Source: Endozoicomonas sp965232255
Lineage (GTDB): Bacteria > Pseudomonadota > Gammaproteobacteria > Pseudomonadales > Endozoicomonadaceae
NCBI GenBank assembly: GCA_965232255.1
Contig: OZ246962.1
Coordinates: 2,046,001 to 2,110,000 of the forward strand
Direction: 5' to 3'
DNA length: 64,000 nucleotides
The translations under genes were made by a program, and so were the position numbers. Shown piece by piece: positions 23,399-31,014 of this stretch (positions within the stretch are counted from its first letter, which is position 1; the number at the start of each line of letters is the position of its first letter). The notes beneath the pieces were generated by a model that did no database searches, was not told the DNA's origin, and saw only the letters and a program-made list of their open reading frames with translations.

Positions 23399-24213
23399 GC
23401 CTCGCTTATGACTGCTACGGCAGTGTCGGTGCTCCGCCTTTATTGCTGCTGCACGGCTTTTTGGGCAACGCTGGTGACTGGTCGGCAGTCGTTACGCTGC
23501 TTAAAGACGACTATTACCTGATAGTTGTAGATCTTCCCGGCCACGGCGCAAGCCGCTGGGACGAGCAGGATAACCAGGGGACGCACCATTTTTGTCACCG
23601 GTTGGCACAGACCATACAGACGGTAGCCCGACATAAAGGTGTGGATCTCGCCCGCGTCAGTATGCTGGGTTACTCTCTCGGTGGACGCTTGGCCATGGCC
23701 TACGCCACCGCTTTCCCCCAGCGGATTGCGCGACTATTCCTGGAAGGTGCTCATCCTGGGCTGGTTGGCGAGCAGGCACGTCAGGAGCGCTATCGCTCAG
23801 ACTTGCATTGGGCCAAACGCTTTGCCAGCGAACCTCTGGCTCAGGTGTTGCGCGACTGGTATCAGCAACCAGTTTTTGCCGATTTGCATGCCCAGCAGGT
23901 TCAATCATTGATTGCTCAGCGAGTAAGTGGCAGTGGTCAACTATTGGCTGAGGCGATGATGGCTTTCAGTTTGGCAAAACAACCCGACTACCGTGACAGT
24001 CTTTCGCGGTTAAAGACTGAAGCCCACGTTCCCATTCATTATGTATACGGCAGTAATGATCACAAATTCGCCCAACTGGGGCAGCAGTTGCTGGCTGAGA
24101 AAGTCATCAGCAGTGTTCATTTGATTAATCAATGCGGGCACAATGTGCACCGGCAACAACCCGAGGCTATGGCCCGGCTGTTGCGTGTTTTATCAGGAGT
24201 CAGAGATGAGTGA
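23395..24213 (+). CDS. menH: SHCHC synthase (2-succinyl-6-hydroxy-2,4-cyclohexadiene-1-carboxylate synthase)
   Basis: This alpha/beta hydrolase removes pyruvate from SEPHCHC. The frame opens with GTG overlapping the menD stop as GTGA. The fold signatures are LLLLHGFLGNAGDWSAV, VVDLPGHGAS, the nucleophile elbow MLGYSLGGRLAM (Ser about residue 94), the Asp region HYVYGSNDHKF and the catalytic histidine in NQCGHNVHRQQPEAM. Its end overlaps the menB start by eight bases. Confidence 0.94.
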   Translation: MSLAYDCYGSVGAPPLLLLHGFLGNAGDWSAVVTLLKDDYYLIVVDLPGHGASRWDEQDNQGTHHFCHRLAQTIQTVARHKGVDLARVSMLGYSLGGRLAMAYATAFPQRIARLFLEGAHPGLVGEQARQERYRSDLHWAKRFASEPLAQVLRDWYQQPVFADLHAQQVQSLIAQRVSGSGQLLAEAMMAFSLAKQPDYRDSLSRLKTEAHVPIHYVYGSNDHKFAQLGQQLLAEKVISSVHLINQCGHNVHRQQPEAMARLLRVLSGVRDE

Positions 24214-25045
24214 ACAATTGGATTGCGGAGTAAGCTGGGAAAATCTCAGTGGTGATTTTGAGGATATTCTCTACCACCGTAGTGAAGGCATGGCGAAGAT
24301 CACCATTAATCGCCCGGAAAAACGCAATGCCTTTCGGCCGCAGACCATTGTCGAGATTCAAAAGGCATTGGAAAGCGCCCGTTTTGACGATTCGGTGGGA
24401 GTAGTCATCCTGACCGGCACCGGTGACCTGGCATTTTGCTCTGGTGGTGATCAGAGTGTGCGTGGTGACTCCGGTTACAAAGACGACAAAGGCACCCATC
24501 ATCTTAATGTGCTTGATCTACAGCGTCAGATCAGAACCTGTCCCAAGCCGGTCGTAGCCATGGTGGCCGGTTACGCCATCGGCGGTGGTCATGTTCTGCA
24601 TTTGGTGTGCGATCTGACTATTGCTGCTGATAATGCCCGCTTTGGTCAGACTGGGCCGAAAGTAGGTTCTTTTGATGGTGGTTACGGTGCCAGTTATCTT
24701 GCCCGTGTCGTGGGTCAGAAAAAAGCCCGGGAAATCTGGTTTCTCTGTCGTCAATACGACGCGAAACAGGCAGAAGAGATGGGGCTGGTCAATATCGTTG
24801 TTCCGCTGGCAGAACTGGAGCGCACTACCGTGCAGTGGTGTCGTGAAATTTTGCAACACTCGCCCCTGGCGTTGCGTTGCCTGAAATCGGCTATGAACGC
24901 TGACTGCGACGGTCAGACCGGTCTGCAAGAGTTGGCCGGCAATGCCACCTTGCTGTTCTATATGAGTGCAGAAGCGCAGGAGGGACGCGACGCCTTTTTG
25001 GAAAAACGGGCACCCGATTTCAGCCGTTTCGGGCGCAACCCCTGA
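24206..25045 (+). CDS. menB: 1,4-dihydroxy-2-naphthoyl-CoA synthase
   Basis: This crotonase-family enzyme closes the second ring of the naphthoquinone from o-succinylbenzoyl-CoA. It has 279 residues from the ATG at 24206, which has AGGAG seven bases upstream; the open frame extends further but only inside menH. Signatures are ITINRPEKRNAFRPQTI, FCSGGDQSVRG, AGYAIGGGHVLHLVCDLTIA and GPKVGSFDGGYGASYLARVV. The stop TGA is followed by only three original bases (TTC) before an inserted mobile element that separates it from menC. Confidence 0.96.
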   Translation: MSEQLDCGVSWENLSGDFEDILYHRSEGMAKITINRPEKRNAFRPQTIVEIQKALESARFDDSVGVVILTGTGDLAFCSGGDQSVRGDSGYKDDKGTHHLNVLDLQRQIRTCPKPVVAMVAGYAIGGGHVLHLVCDLTIAADNARFGQTGPKVGSFDGGYGASYLARVVGQKKAREIWFLCRQYDAKQAEEMGLVNIVVPLAELERTTVQWCREILQHSPLALRCLKSAMNADCDGQTGLQELAGNATLLFYMSAEAQEGRDAFLEKRAPDFSRFGRNP

Positions 25046-25048
25046 TTC

Positions 25049-25270
25049 TTGACATCCTCCCGTCCCTGAAGGAGCGGGATTCCTGTTAGTCACCCAACAG
25101 GTTTCCTGTTTCATCGTTCGTTGCTCAGGGAACAGGCTTGGTTTTCGCGCAAAAGTTCCACGTTGGGAGCTTTTACCCAAAGGGCACAAGTACGATGGCG
25201 AATCAACCCATGCTCCCCAAGTCTCACACGAACTCCGCAGGCTTAACATTCCTCCAGCCTTTATGCCCTC
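25049..25270 (-). ncRNA. Candidate omega/reRNA-like right end with tnpB 3' remnant
   Basis: On the minus strand the remnant reads in frame as APEGIKAGGMLSL and continues to the element end with MKQETCWVTNRNP, matching the place where TnpB C-termini end. Two hairpins close to the tip are kept: CCTGTT/AACAGG, and CCCG/CGGG next to GAGGATGTCAA. In active tnpB elements this region is transcribed as the guide RNA scaffold, with the flanking host sequence as guide. Here the flank is the end of menB. Expression is not shown. Confidence 0.4.
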
Positions 25271-25431
25271 GGGTGCGGAGGTAGGTCTGCAAAGACAGGT
25301 GAATAATAGCAGTGACTATTTTAACCGCAAGACTGGAAGATGTCGAAAGTGCTGATATCAAAAGAAGTTAGTTTTCCAGCCTTATTAGGCTGGTCGCTAT
25401 CCCTCTCAGTACTGAAAGTACTGGGTTTCTC

Positions 25432-25443
25432 GCGAGGTTTTCG
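25432..25443 (+). promoter_or_regulatory. menC ribosome-binding site supplied by the mobile element
   Basis: GCGAGG at 25432-25437 lies six bases before the menC ATG. The whole stretch up to 25443 belongs to the inserted element, since it repeats at the menE junction. Confidence 0.75.
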
Positions 25444-26436
25444 ATGAACGAGTGCCAGGCCGATATTCTCACGTATCGGCTGCCCCTCAGGCAGCCACTG
25501 ACGTTAAGGCAATTTACCCTGCATGAAAGGTCAGGGCTGATCTTGCAGCTGCACTGTGCAGGACGATACGGCTACGGTGAAATTGCACCGTTGCCAGGGT
25601 TCAGTCGTGAGAGTCTTGACCAGGCTGAAGTACAACTGCAAGCATTTTGCCGTGCAGTGAATAGCGGGCAGTTTGCTGGTAAGGCTTCGCTGGCAGCGTG
25701 GTCATTGCTGCCGTCGGTGGCTTTCGGCATCGAATCAGCGTTTTGGTGGTTACAGCAGAATAGCTGGATAGCTGCGCCGACAGTAGCGCCGTTGCTCAAT
25801 GGCACCAGGACAGATATTCTGCGTCGGCTTGAGCATTGGCAAGGGGACTGGCCCAGGGAGTTCAAACTGAAGACAGGACGCAACACGCTGACAGATGACG
25901 GCGTGACTTTGCGTCAAATCCTGCAAATTGTACCAGAGTTCGTGCGCATCAAGCTCGACGCCAATCGACAGTGGTCGTTTACCCAGGCAGTCCGGCTGGC
26001 TGACGCCATTGATGTAGCACGAGTCGCTTATGTTGAAGAGCCGACCGGTCATAGCACTGAGTTTTCCCGACTCTATCAGCAGACCGGGCTGTTCTTTGCC
26101 CTTGATGAGACTGTTCAGCAGCCAGACTATCAATTCGAACGTATGCCCGGTCTTGTGGCCATTGTCATCAAACCTACATTAGTTGGTGGCCTTGGGCGCT
26201 GTCAGCAGCTGGTCACTGCTGCCCATGCTGCGGGTATTCGGGCTGTATTCAGTTCCTCCTACGAATCCGCCATTGGTTTGCACATTCTTGAGCAACTCAG
26301 TGCCCGGTGGACGCCTGATGAATTGCCCGGACTGGACACAGCAACAGCTTTTGTTGAAGCCCTGACGGATGAAACGATTGTGGCCGGACAGTTGGTGAAC
26401 ATGAAACCGGCTTTGATTGACAGACCTTACTGTTGA
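25444..26436 (+). CDS. menC: o-Succinylbenzoate synthase
   Basis: This enolase-superfamily dehydratase makes o-succinylbenzoate from SHCHC. The 330-residue protein has the capping-domain start YRLPLRQPLTLRQFTLHERSG and GYGEIAPLPGFSRES. The barrel carries the catalytic K-x-K in EFKLKTGR, metal ligands in RIKLDANRQW, VEEPTG and FALDETVQ, and the second lysine in AIVIKPTLVGGLG. Its start codon directly follows one mobile element. Its last codon TGT and stop TGA are completed by the end of the next element, so its original ending was probably ...PY-stop, one residue shorter. Confidence 0.95.
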   Translation: MNECQADILTYRLPLRQPLTLRQFTLHERSGLILQLHCAGRYGYGEIAPLPGFSRESLDQAEVQLQAFCRAVNSGQFAGKASLAAWSLLPSVAFGIESAFWWLQQNSWIAAPTVAPLLNGTRTDILRRLEHWQGDWPREFKLKTGRNTLTDDGVTLRQILQIVPEFVRIKLDANRQWSFTQAVRLADAIDVARVAYVEEPTGHSTEFSRLYQQTGLFFALDETVQQPDYQFERMPGLVAIVIKPTLVGGLGRCQQLVTAAHAAGIRAVFSSSYESAIGLHILEQLSARWTPDELPGLDTATAFVEALTDETIVAGQLVNMKPALIDRPYC

Positions 26437-26640
26437 CATCCTCGCCGCCCTAAAGGAGCGAGATTCCTGTTAGTCACCCAACAGGCTTCCTATTTCACAG
26501 CTCGATGCCGCCAGTGATTAACACCTTTGGTCTTACTCAAGCTCCACAGGCTAACACCGCTAGCCCAGCGGCTTTGATATTAACAGCAGCATTGGTATCC
26601 CGATCATGCACAGTTCGACACTCAGGACACGCCCAGCTAC
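26433..26640 (-). ncRNA. Candidate omega/reRNA region of the tnpB element
   Basis: In TnpB systems the guide RNA spans the tnpB 3' end and the right end. Here that region holds the hairpins CCTGTT/AACAGG and CTCGC/GCGAG before the tip. The adjacent guide would be CAGTAAGGTCTGTCAATC, the complement of the menC 3' end. At the reconstructed empty site that sequence is preceded by TTCAT. This is inference from family knowledge. Confidence 0.4.
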
Positions 26641-27646
26641 GCACAGAAAGGTCGAGGCTTTTCAGTGTGTGGCCACAATGGGAGCACCGTTTGGACGACG
26701 GATACCATTTGTCGATGCTGACCAGTGTTCGACCATACCAGTCTGCCTTGTACTGAAGTTGTCTTATACACTCCCCCCAGCCAACGTCGCTTATGGCTTT
26801 GGCCAGTTTGGGGTTTTTGACCATGTTCTTGACCTGAAGCGACTCGGCACTGATTACTTGGTTTTCGTGGATCAATGTGGTTGTCAGCTTATGCAGAAAG
26901 TCCTTTCGACTGTCTGCAATTTTGGCGTGAACTCTGGCCACCTTCAGTTTTGCTTTCTGGAAGTTTGCCGAACCTTTTTGTTTCTTGCTCAAACGACGCT
27001 GGTACTTCGCCAGCTTTGCCTGATGCTTGTAGGTATATCTTGGGTTGCCGGATTTCCAGCCGTCAGAGGTAACAACAGCATCCTTGATGCCAAGGTCAAT
27101 TCCCACCGTGTTCGGAGAAACTGGCAATTTCTCAACATGGGCATCGCAAAGCAGGGAGACAAAGTAACGACCGGCACAATCCCTGGTGACTGTCACAGTA
27201 GTTGGCTTGTCTGGAATTTCCCTGCTCCAGCGGATGTTCAACGGTTCCTTGTGTTTTGCCAGTGTCAACTGACCGTTAGCCCACTTGAATGCAGACCGGG
27301 TGTATTCCGCAGTCTGAACAGCCCGCTTCTTCTTGAATGTTGGGTATTTTGCCCTGCCATCCCAGAAGTTTTTAAACCCGGTTTGCAGGTGCCGGAGTGT
27401 TTGCTGAGTGGGTACGCAAGAGATGTCGTTAAGCCAGAAATACTCTGGATTTTTCTTCAGGGCAGTGAGAGCACTGGACGATTCGTGATAGCCAATGCGC
27501 TTTTGCTCGTTGTACCAAGCATCAGACCTGAGTCGCAAAGCCCAGTTATAGACAAAACGTACACAGCCGAACGTGTGAGCAAGTTGTCGCTCTTGTTCGA
27601 CTGTCGGGTAAAACCTGAACTTGTACGCTTTCTTAATCATCGCCAC
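26537..27646 (-). CDS. tnpB: TnpB, RNA-guided nuclease of IS200/IS605 family
   Basis: This 369-residue TnpB has all nuclease elements. It has the N-terminal helix-turn-helix-like start KAYKFRFYPTVEQERQLAHT, the RuvC-I aspartate in GIDLGIKDAVV, the RuvC-II glutamate in VISAESLQVKNM, a four-cysteine zinc finger (SSKRCSHCGHT...WACPECRTVH) and the RuvC-III aspartate in DRDTNAAVNIKAAG. The length fits the family (about 350-450). It lies antisense to the men operon. Known relatives are RNA-guided DNA nucleases that cut the empty donor site and so favour retention of the element. The gene shows no frameshift or lost catalytic residue. Confidence 0.93.
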   Translation of the reverse strand: MAMIKKAYKFRFYPTVEQERQLAHTFGCVRFVYNWALRLRSDAWYNEQKRIGYHESSSALTALKKNPEYFWLNDISCVPTQQTLRHLQTGFKNFWDGRAKYPTFKKKRAVQTAEYTRSAFKWANGQLTLAKHKEPLNIRWSREIPDKPTTVTVTRDCAGRYFVSLLCDAHVEKLPVSPNTVGIDLGIKDAVVTSDGWKSGNPRYTYKHQAKLAKYQRRLSKKQKGSANFQKAKLKVARVHAKIADSRKDFLHKLTTTLIHENQVISAESLQVKNMVKNPKLAKAISDVGWGECIRQLQYKADWYGRTLVSIDKWYPSSKRCSHCGHTLKSLDLSVRSWACPECRTVHDRDTNAAVNIKAAGLAVLACGA

Positions 27647-27741
27647 ACAATGCTATTCTTTTGTGTGATTTTAAAGACCACGGCTTGCCTTATCAGGCTG
27701 GTCGCTATCCCTCCCAGCACTAAAAGTACTGGGTTTCTCGC

Positions 27742-27750
27742 GAGGTTTCG
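27742..27750 (+). promoter_or_regulatory. menE ribosome-binding site supplied by the mobile element
   Basis: GAGG at 27742-27745 lies five bases before the menE ATG and belongs to the element tip (CTCGCGAGGTTTCG). It parallels the menC junction. Confidence 0.75.
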
Positions 27751-29166
27751 ATGAAATCGATTTCTCCTGATGCTCATTTCCCGGCGTTAAACCATTGTCC
27801 TCTGCGTCACCAGGCGATACACCGACCTGCTGATATCGCAATGCAATGGAACACTGAGAGAATTACCTTTCAGCAACTTGATTGGTGGGTAGAGGCTTGT
27901 TGTCAAAGCTATCGCGAGCAAGGACTAAACAAGGGCGATCGTCTGTTATTTGTTACCGCCAAACCATTAGACACTGTGGTGACGGCTTTAGCTTGCCTGC
28001 GTTCACAATGGATTTTTTGTCCGATTAATCCAGCATTTCCCGCAAAACAAAAAGCGGGCTATCAGCAACGACTTGAAGCCGTACTAGTGGCTGACAGCGT
28101 GGCTATTGGCCAACTTACCATTAACCAACTGCCGTCTGAACAAGACCGGCAACCCATCGAAATATTGCCGGAAGCCATTTATGATCTGGTAGCCACATCG
28201 GGTACCACGGCCATTCCCAAGGCTGTAGCCCATAGTTACAGCAATCACTATTTCAATGCTCATGGTGCCAGCACTGTATTGCCGCTGACGTACGGCGATA
28301 GCTGGTTATTATCGCTGCCGCTATTTCATGTGGGTGGCTTGGCCATTGTCGTACGTTGTCTACTGGCCGGGGCAACCATGGTGATCGTTGATACTAAAGC
28401 ACCGTTGGATGAAATAGTGGCCCGGCAACGAATTACTCATCTCTCTCTGGTTAATACCCAGCTATTCCGGCTGCTGCAATCGGGCGTATCACTACACGAC
28501 AACCCGTTGCAGTATATTTTGCTCGGTGGTGGTGTGGCGGCTCCAGGGCTGGTAAAAGCGGCTCGGGATCAAGGCATAACTGTGTTGACGACCTATGGCA
28601 TGACTGAGATGGCATCACAGATTTGCACTGGCGAACCACAGTTTACTGATCGTAGTGTTACCTCCGGACATGTGCTACCTTGGCGCGAAGTAGCTCTGTC
28701 TGAGCTGGGCGAGATTTTAGTGCGTGGTAAAACACTGGCCAAAGGGTATTACGCCAACGGTAAGATTTCCCCGCTGCCAGATGCCGATGGCTGGTTTCAC
28801 ACCGGCGACAAAGGGCGCTGGCTCAATGACCAGATACAGTTATGTGGTCGTTTGGATAATATGATGATCTCTGGTGGTGAGAATATTCATCCCGAGGAGA
28901 TTGAGCAGGCATTGCTGACGCTATCAAATATTGTCCAGGCCGTGGTAGTGGCCAAAACCGATAATGAGTTTGGTCAAAGACCGGTGGCCTATGTTCAGAC
29001 CTTTGATGGCACTTTAGACGAGGCGTTAATCAAACAGCAGCTCACTGCCATGATGGCCAGATTTAAAGTACCGGCCCATATTCGTCTGTTTCCAGAGACG
29101 GTAACGGAGGCAGCCATTAAGCCTGACCGTCGCTTTTTTCAGGCGCTTGTGCAGTCGTCAGGCTGA
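27751..29166 (+). CDS. menE: o-Succinylbenzoate-CoA ligase
   Basis: This AMP-forming acyl-CoA synthetase activates o-succinylbenzoate for MenB. The 471-residue protein shows the P-loop-like motif YDLVATSGTTAIPKAVAHS, the substrate-side LLSLPLFHVGGLAIVVR, TTYGMTEMASQI, WFHTGDKGRW and the C-terminal hinge GRLDNMMISGGENIHPEEIE. The catalytic lysine region EAAIKPDRRFF is near the end. It is the last men gene here, separated from menC by the tnpB element. menA, the DHNA-CoA thioesterase and ubiE/menG are not in the window. Confidence 0.95.
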   Translation: MKSISPDAHFPALNHCPLRHQAIHRPADIAMQWNTERITFQQLDWWVEACCQSYREQGLNKGDRLLFVTAKPLDTVVTALACLRSQWIFCPINPAFPAKQKAGYQQRLEAVLVADSVAIGQLTINQLPSEQDRQPIEILPEAIYDLVATSGTTAIPKAVAHSYSNHYFNAHGASTVLPLTYGDSWLLSLPLFHVGGLAIVVRCLLAGATMVIVDTKAPLDEIVARQRITHLSLVNTQLFRLLQSGVSLHDNPLQYILLGGGVAAPGLVKAARDQGITVLTTYGMTEMASQICTGEPQFTDRSVTSGHVLPWREVALSELGEILVRGKTLAKGYYANGKISPLPDADGWFHTGDKGRWLNDQIQLCGRLDNMMISGGENIHPEEIEQALLTLSNIVQAVVVAKTDNEFGQRPVAYVQTFDGTLDEALIKQQLTAMMARFKVPAHIRLFPETVTEAAIKPDRRFFQALVQSSG

Positions 29167-29182
29167 TTCTCTGGTTGAGCTT

Positions 29183-29761
29183 ATGCAAGACAATACGTTC
29201 GGGCGATCCCTGGCAAGGGCATTTCTCGCCATCAGGGTTCCGGGTAATCTGGCTTTAACATTACATCAGCAGGCCGCCGCGCTCTTTACTGCCGGACTGC
29301 GCTGGATGACCCCTGAACAGTTGCATATTACCCTGAGATTTCTCGGTAACAGCTCAAAAAGTCAACTTGGCCAAATCATCAGTAGGCTTGAGTATGATTT
29401 GGTCAATATCTCAACTTTTGTCGCCCACACAGGACGATTGTGTGTCTTTCCCAGCGAGCGCAGACCAAGAATATTAGCCCTGGAGGCGGAGGGTGGATTG
29501 GCCCTGAAACGGTTGGTGGGTATTTGCGAACATGCTGCTGTGCAAGCAGACTTTTGTGCTGAAACCCGGCGCTTTCGCGGGCATATCTCCCTTGGTCGAT
29601 TCCGAGACAAACACTTACGACCTCTTGATGCTTTGGCCGCTTTGCCGGGTTTTTCCTTCGCCGTGCAACAAATAGAGCTACTGGAGAGCATCAATGTACA
29701 AATGGATGGCAGACAGATGGCACAATACAAGACACTTCACGTGTTTAATCTGAACCAGTAG
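29183..29761 (+). CDS. thpR: RNA 2',3'-cyclic phosphodiesterase
   Basis: This 2H-phosphoesterase (LigT/ThpR family) has 192 residues from the ATG at 29183. The paired H-x-T/S-x motifs are HITLRFLGN near residue 50 and HISLGRFRD near residue 135. The ends FLAIRVPGNLALTL and LESINVQMDGRQMAQYKTLH are also typical. It follows menE by 16 bases, so it may be read through from the men operon, but no functional link to menaquinone is known. Confidence 0.9.
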   Translation: MQDNTFGRSLARAFLAIRVPGNLALTLHQQAAALFTAGLRWMTPEQLHITLRFLGNSSKSQLGQIISRLEYDLVNISTFVAHTGRLCVFPSERRPRILALEAEGGLALKRLVGICEHAAVQADFCAETRRFRGHISLGRFRDKHLRPLDALAALPGFSFAVQQIELLESINVQMDGRQMAQYKTLHVFNLNQ

Positions 29762-29946
29762 TTTTCGCGCCGCTAGTTTCTGTGTTGGTAGTTGCTGTGT
29801 TGATAGTTATCGCGGTTTAGTTGCGACGTGGACTGAAGTTTGTTGACTACCGTCAAATGCAGCCTTTTCCTGCTGTGATACGTTGGCAAACGGCAAATCG
29901 AACCCTTTTTTTGCCGTAATATCGTGAAAAACGACGAGAAAATGTT

Positions 29947-30948
29947 ATGGAACTGGTTTGTCCTGCCGGCAATCTGCCTTCGTTGAAAGCTGCCGTCGAT
30001 AATGGTGCTGACGCGGTCTACATTGGCTTTCGCGATGGCACCAATGCCCGGCACTTTGCCGGTCTTAATTTTTCTGACCAGCGAGCGCTGAAGGCACTGG
30101 ATTATGTGAACAGTGGCCGCAAACGGGTTCGGCTGTTTGTGGCCGTCAACACCTACGCCCAGGCAACCAACTGGCAACAATGGCAGCGCGCTGTTGACAC
30201 TTGTGCCGAGTTTGGAGTGGACGCCTTGATTGCCGCTGATATCAGCGTGCTGGACTACGCCAGCAGGCGTCATCCCAACCTTAATTTACACCTGTCGGTT
30301 CAGGCATCAGCCACCAATCAAGCCAGCCTGTCGTTTTATCATGAGCACTTTGGCATCAAGCGTGCGGTACTGCCCCGAGTGTTGTCATTAAAGCAGGTGG
30401 AACAACTGGCGCAGAAAAGTCCTGTGGAGCTGGAGGTATTCGCCTTTGGCAGTCTATGTATCATGGCAGAAGGGCGCTGTATTCTCTCTTCTTATGTTAC
30501 TGGCGAGTCGCCTAATACGGTCGGTGCGTGTTCTCCGGCTTCGGCTGTGCGCTGGCAACAAACTACCTGTGGGATGGAAACCCGGTTGGGTGGCTTGTTG
30601 ATCGATCGTTTTGACCAGCACGAGCAGGCTGGTTATCCAACACTGTGCAAGGGACGTTTCCGGGTTAACGACAAGGTTGGCCACGCTATTGAAGCACCCA
30701 CCAGTCTCAATACGCTGGATTTGATTCCTCAGCTCCATCGGGCTGGCGTCAGCGCGGTAAAAATAGAAGGGCGCCAACGCAGTCCGGCTTATGTTGCCGA
30801 AGTGGTCAGTATCTGGCGTGCGGCATTGGATCAGTACCGGAAAAATCCTGCAGGCTTTACGGTTAACGAACGCTGGATGAATGGTTTGGCGCGGCTGTCC
30901 GAAGGCAGCCAAACGACGTTAGGCGCCTATAGCCGGCCGTGGCAGTAG
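29947..30948 (+). CDS. ubiU: UbiU, anaerobic ubiquinone hydroxylation (peptidase U32 family)
   Basis: This is the U32-family iron-sulfur protein that, with UbiV and UbiT, hydroxylates the ubiquinone ring without oxygen. The 333-residue protein starts MELVCPAGNLPSLKAAVDNGA, the standard U32 opening. Cluster cysteines are seen in FGSLCIMAEGRCILSS, VGACSPAS and YPTLCKGRF, and the family motif AVKIEGRQRSPAYVAEVV follows. It forms an operon with ubiV (66-bp gap). It uses prephenate as hydroxyl donor in the characterised system. Confidence 0.94.
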   Translation: MELVCPAGNLPSLKAAVDNGADAVYIGFRDGTNARHFAGLNFSDQRALKALDYVNSGRKRVRLFVAVNTYAQATNWQQWQRAVDTCAEFGVDALIAADISVLDYASRRHPNLNLHLSVQASATNQASLSFYHEHFGIKRAVLPRVLSLKQVEQLAQKSPVELEVFAFGSLCIMAEGRCILSSYVTGESPNTVGACSPASAVRWQQTTCGMETRLGGLLIDRFDQHEQAGYPTLCKGRFRVNDKVGHAIEAPTSLNTLDLIPQLHRAGVSAVKIEGRQRSPAYVAEVVSIWRAALDQYRKNPAGFTVNERWMNGLARLSEGSQTTLGAYSRPWQ

Positions 30949-31014
30949 GATAATCTTGCCAATCATTTTCCGCATAAGCGGATTACATTACTGGGTATTA
31001 ACACGGATCTGACC

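Larger units (their letters stand above)
25049..25443 (-). mobile_element. Non-autonomous IS200/IS605-type element (tnpB-deleted copy)
   Basis: This is a 395-bp insertion between menB and menC. Its left end in plus-strand view (TTGACATCCTCC..., then a hairpin and ACAGGAATCCC in reverse) and its right end (AGTACTGGGTTTCTCGCGAGG) closely match the ends of the full-length element at 26433-27750. In element orientation it starts CGAAAACCTCGCGAG after the target 5-mer TTCAT and ends GAGGATGTCAA. Internally only the last part of a tnpB reading frame is left. Boundaries were set where similarity between the two copies stops. No target duplication is seen, as expected for this single-strand transposon class. 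Confidence 0.85.
26433..27750 (-). mobile_element. IS200/IS605-family element with tnpB only (IS1341 type)
   Basis: This is a 1318-bp element inserted antisense between menC and menE. Element orientation is minus: the left end begins CGAAACCTCGCGAGAAACCC directly after TTCAT, and the right end finishes GCGAGGATGTCAA. It encodes one apparently intact TnpB and no TnpA, so mobility would need a transposase in trans. Terminal hairpins are shared with the 395-bp copy at 25049. Removing it joins menC and menE as TGATG, a stop-start overlap. Confidence 0.88.

Noticed and set aside
24518..25048. Minus-strand frame within menB
   Set aside because: This part is antisense to menB. Only the section beyond 25049 corresponds to the tnpB remnant and is described there.
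26606..27754. 382-codon plus-strand frame across the tnpB element
   Set aside because: It is the antisense shadow of tnpB, with atypical Cys/Phe/Leu-rich composition and no motif.
29773..30273. 166-codon minus-strand frame over the start of ubiU
   Set aside because: It is antisense to the conserved U32 N-terminus.
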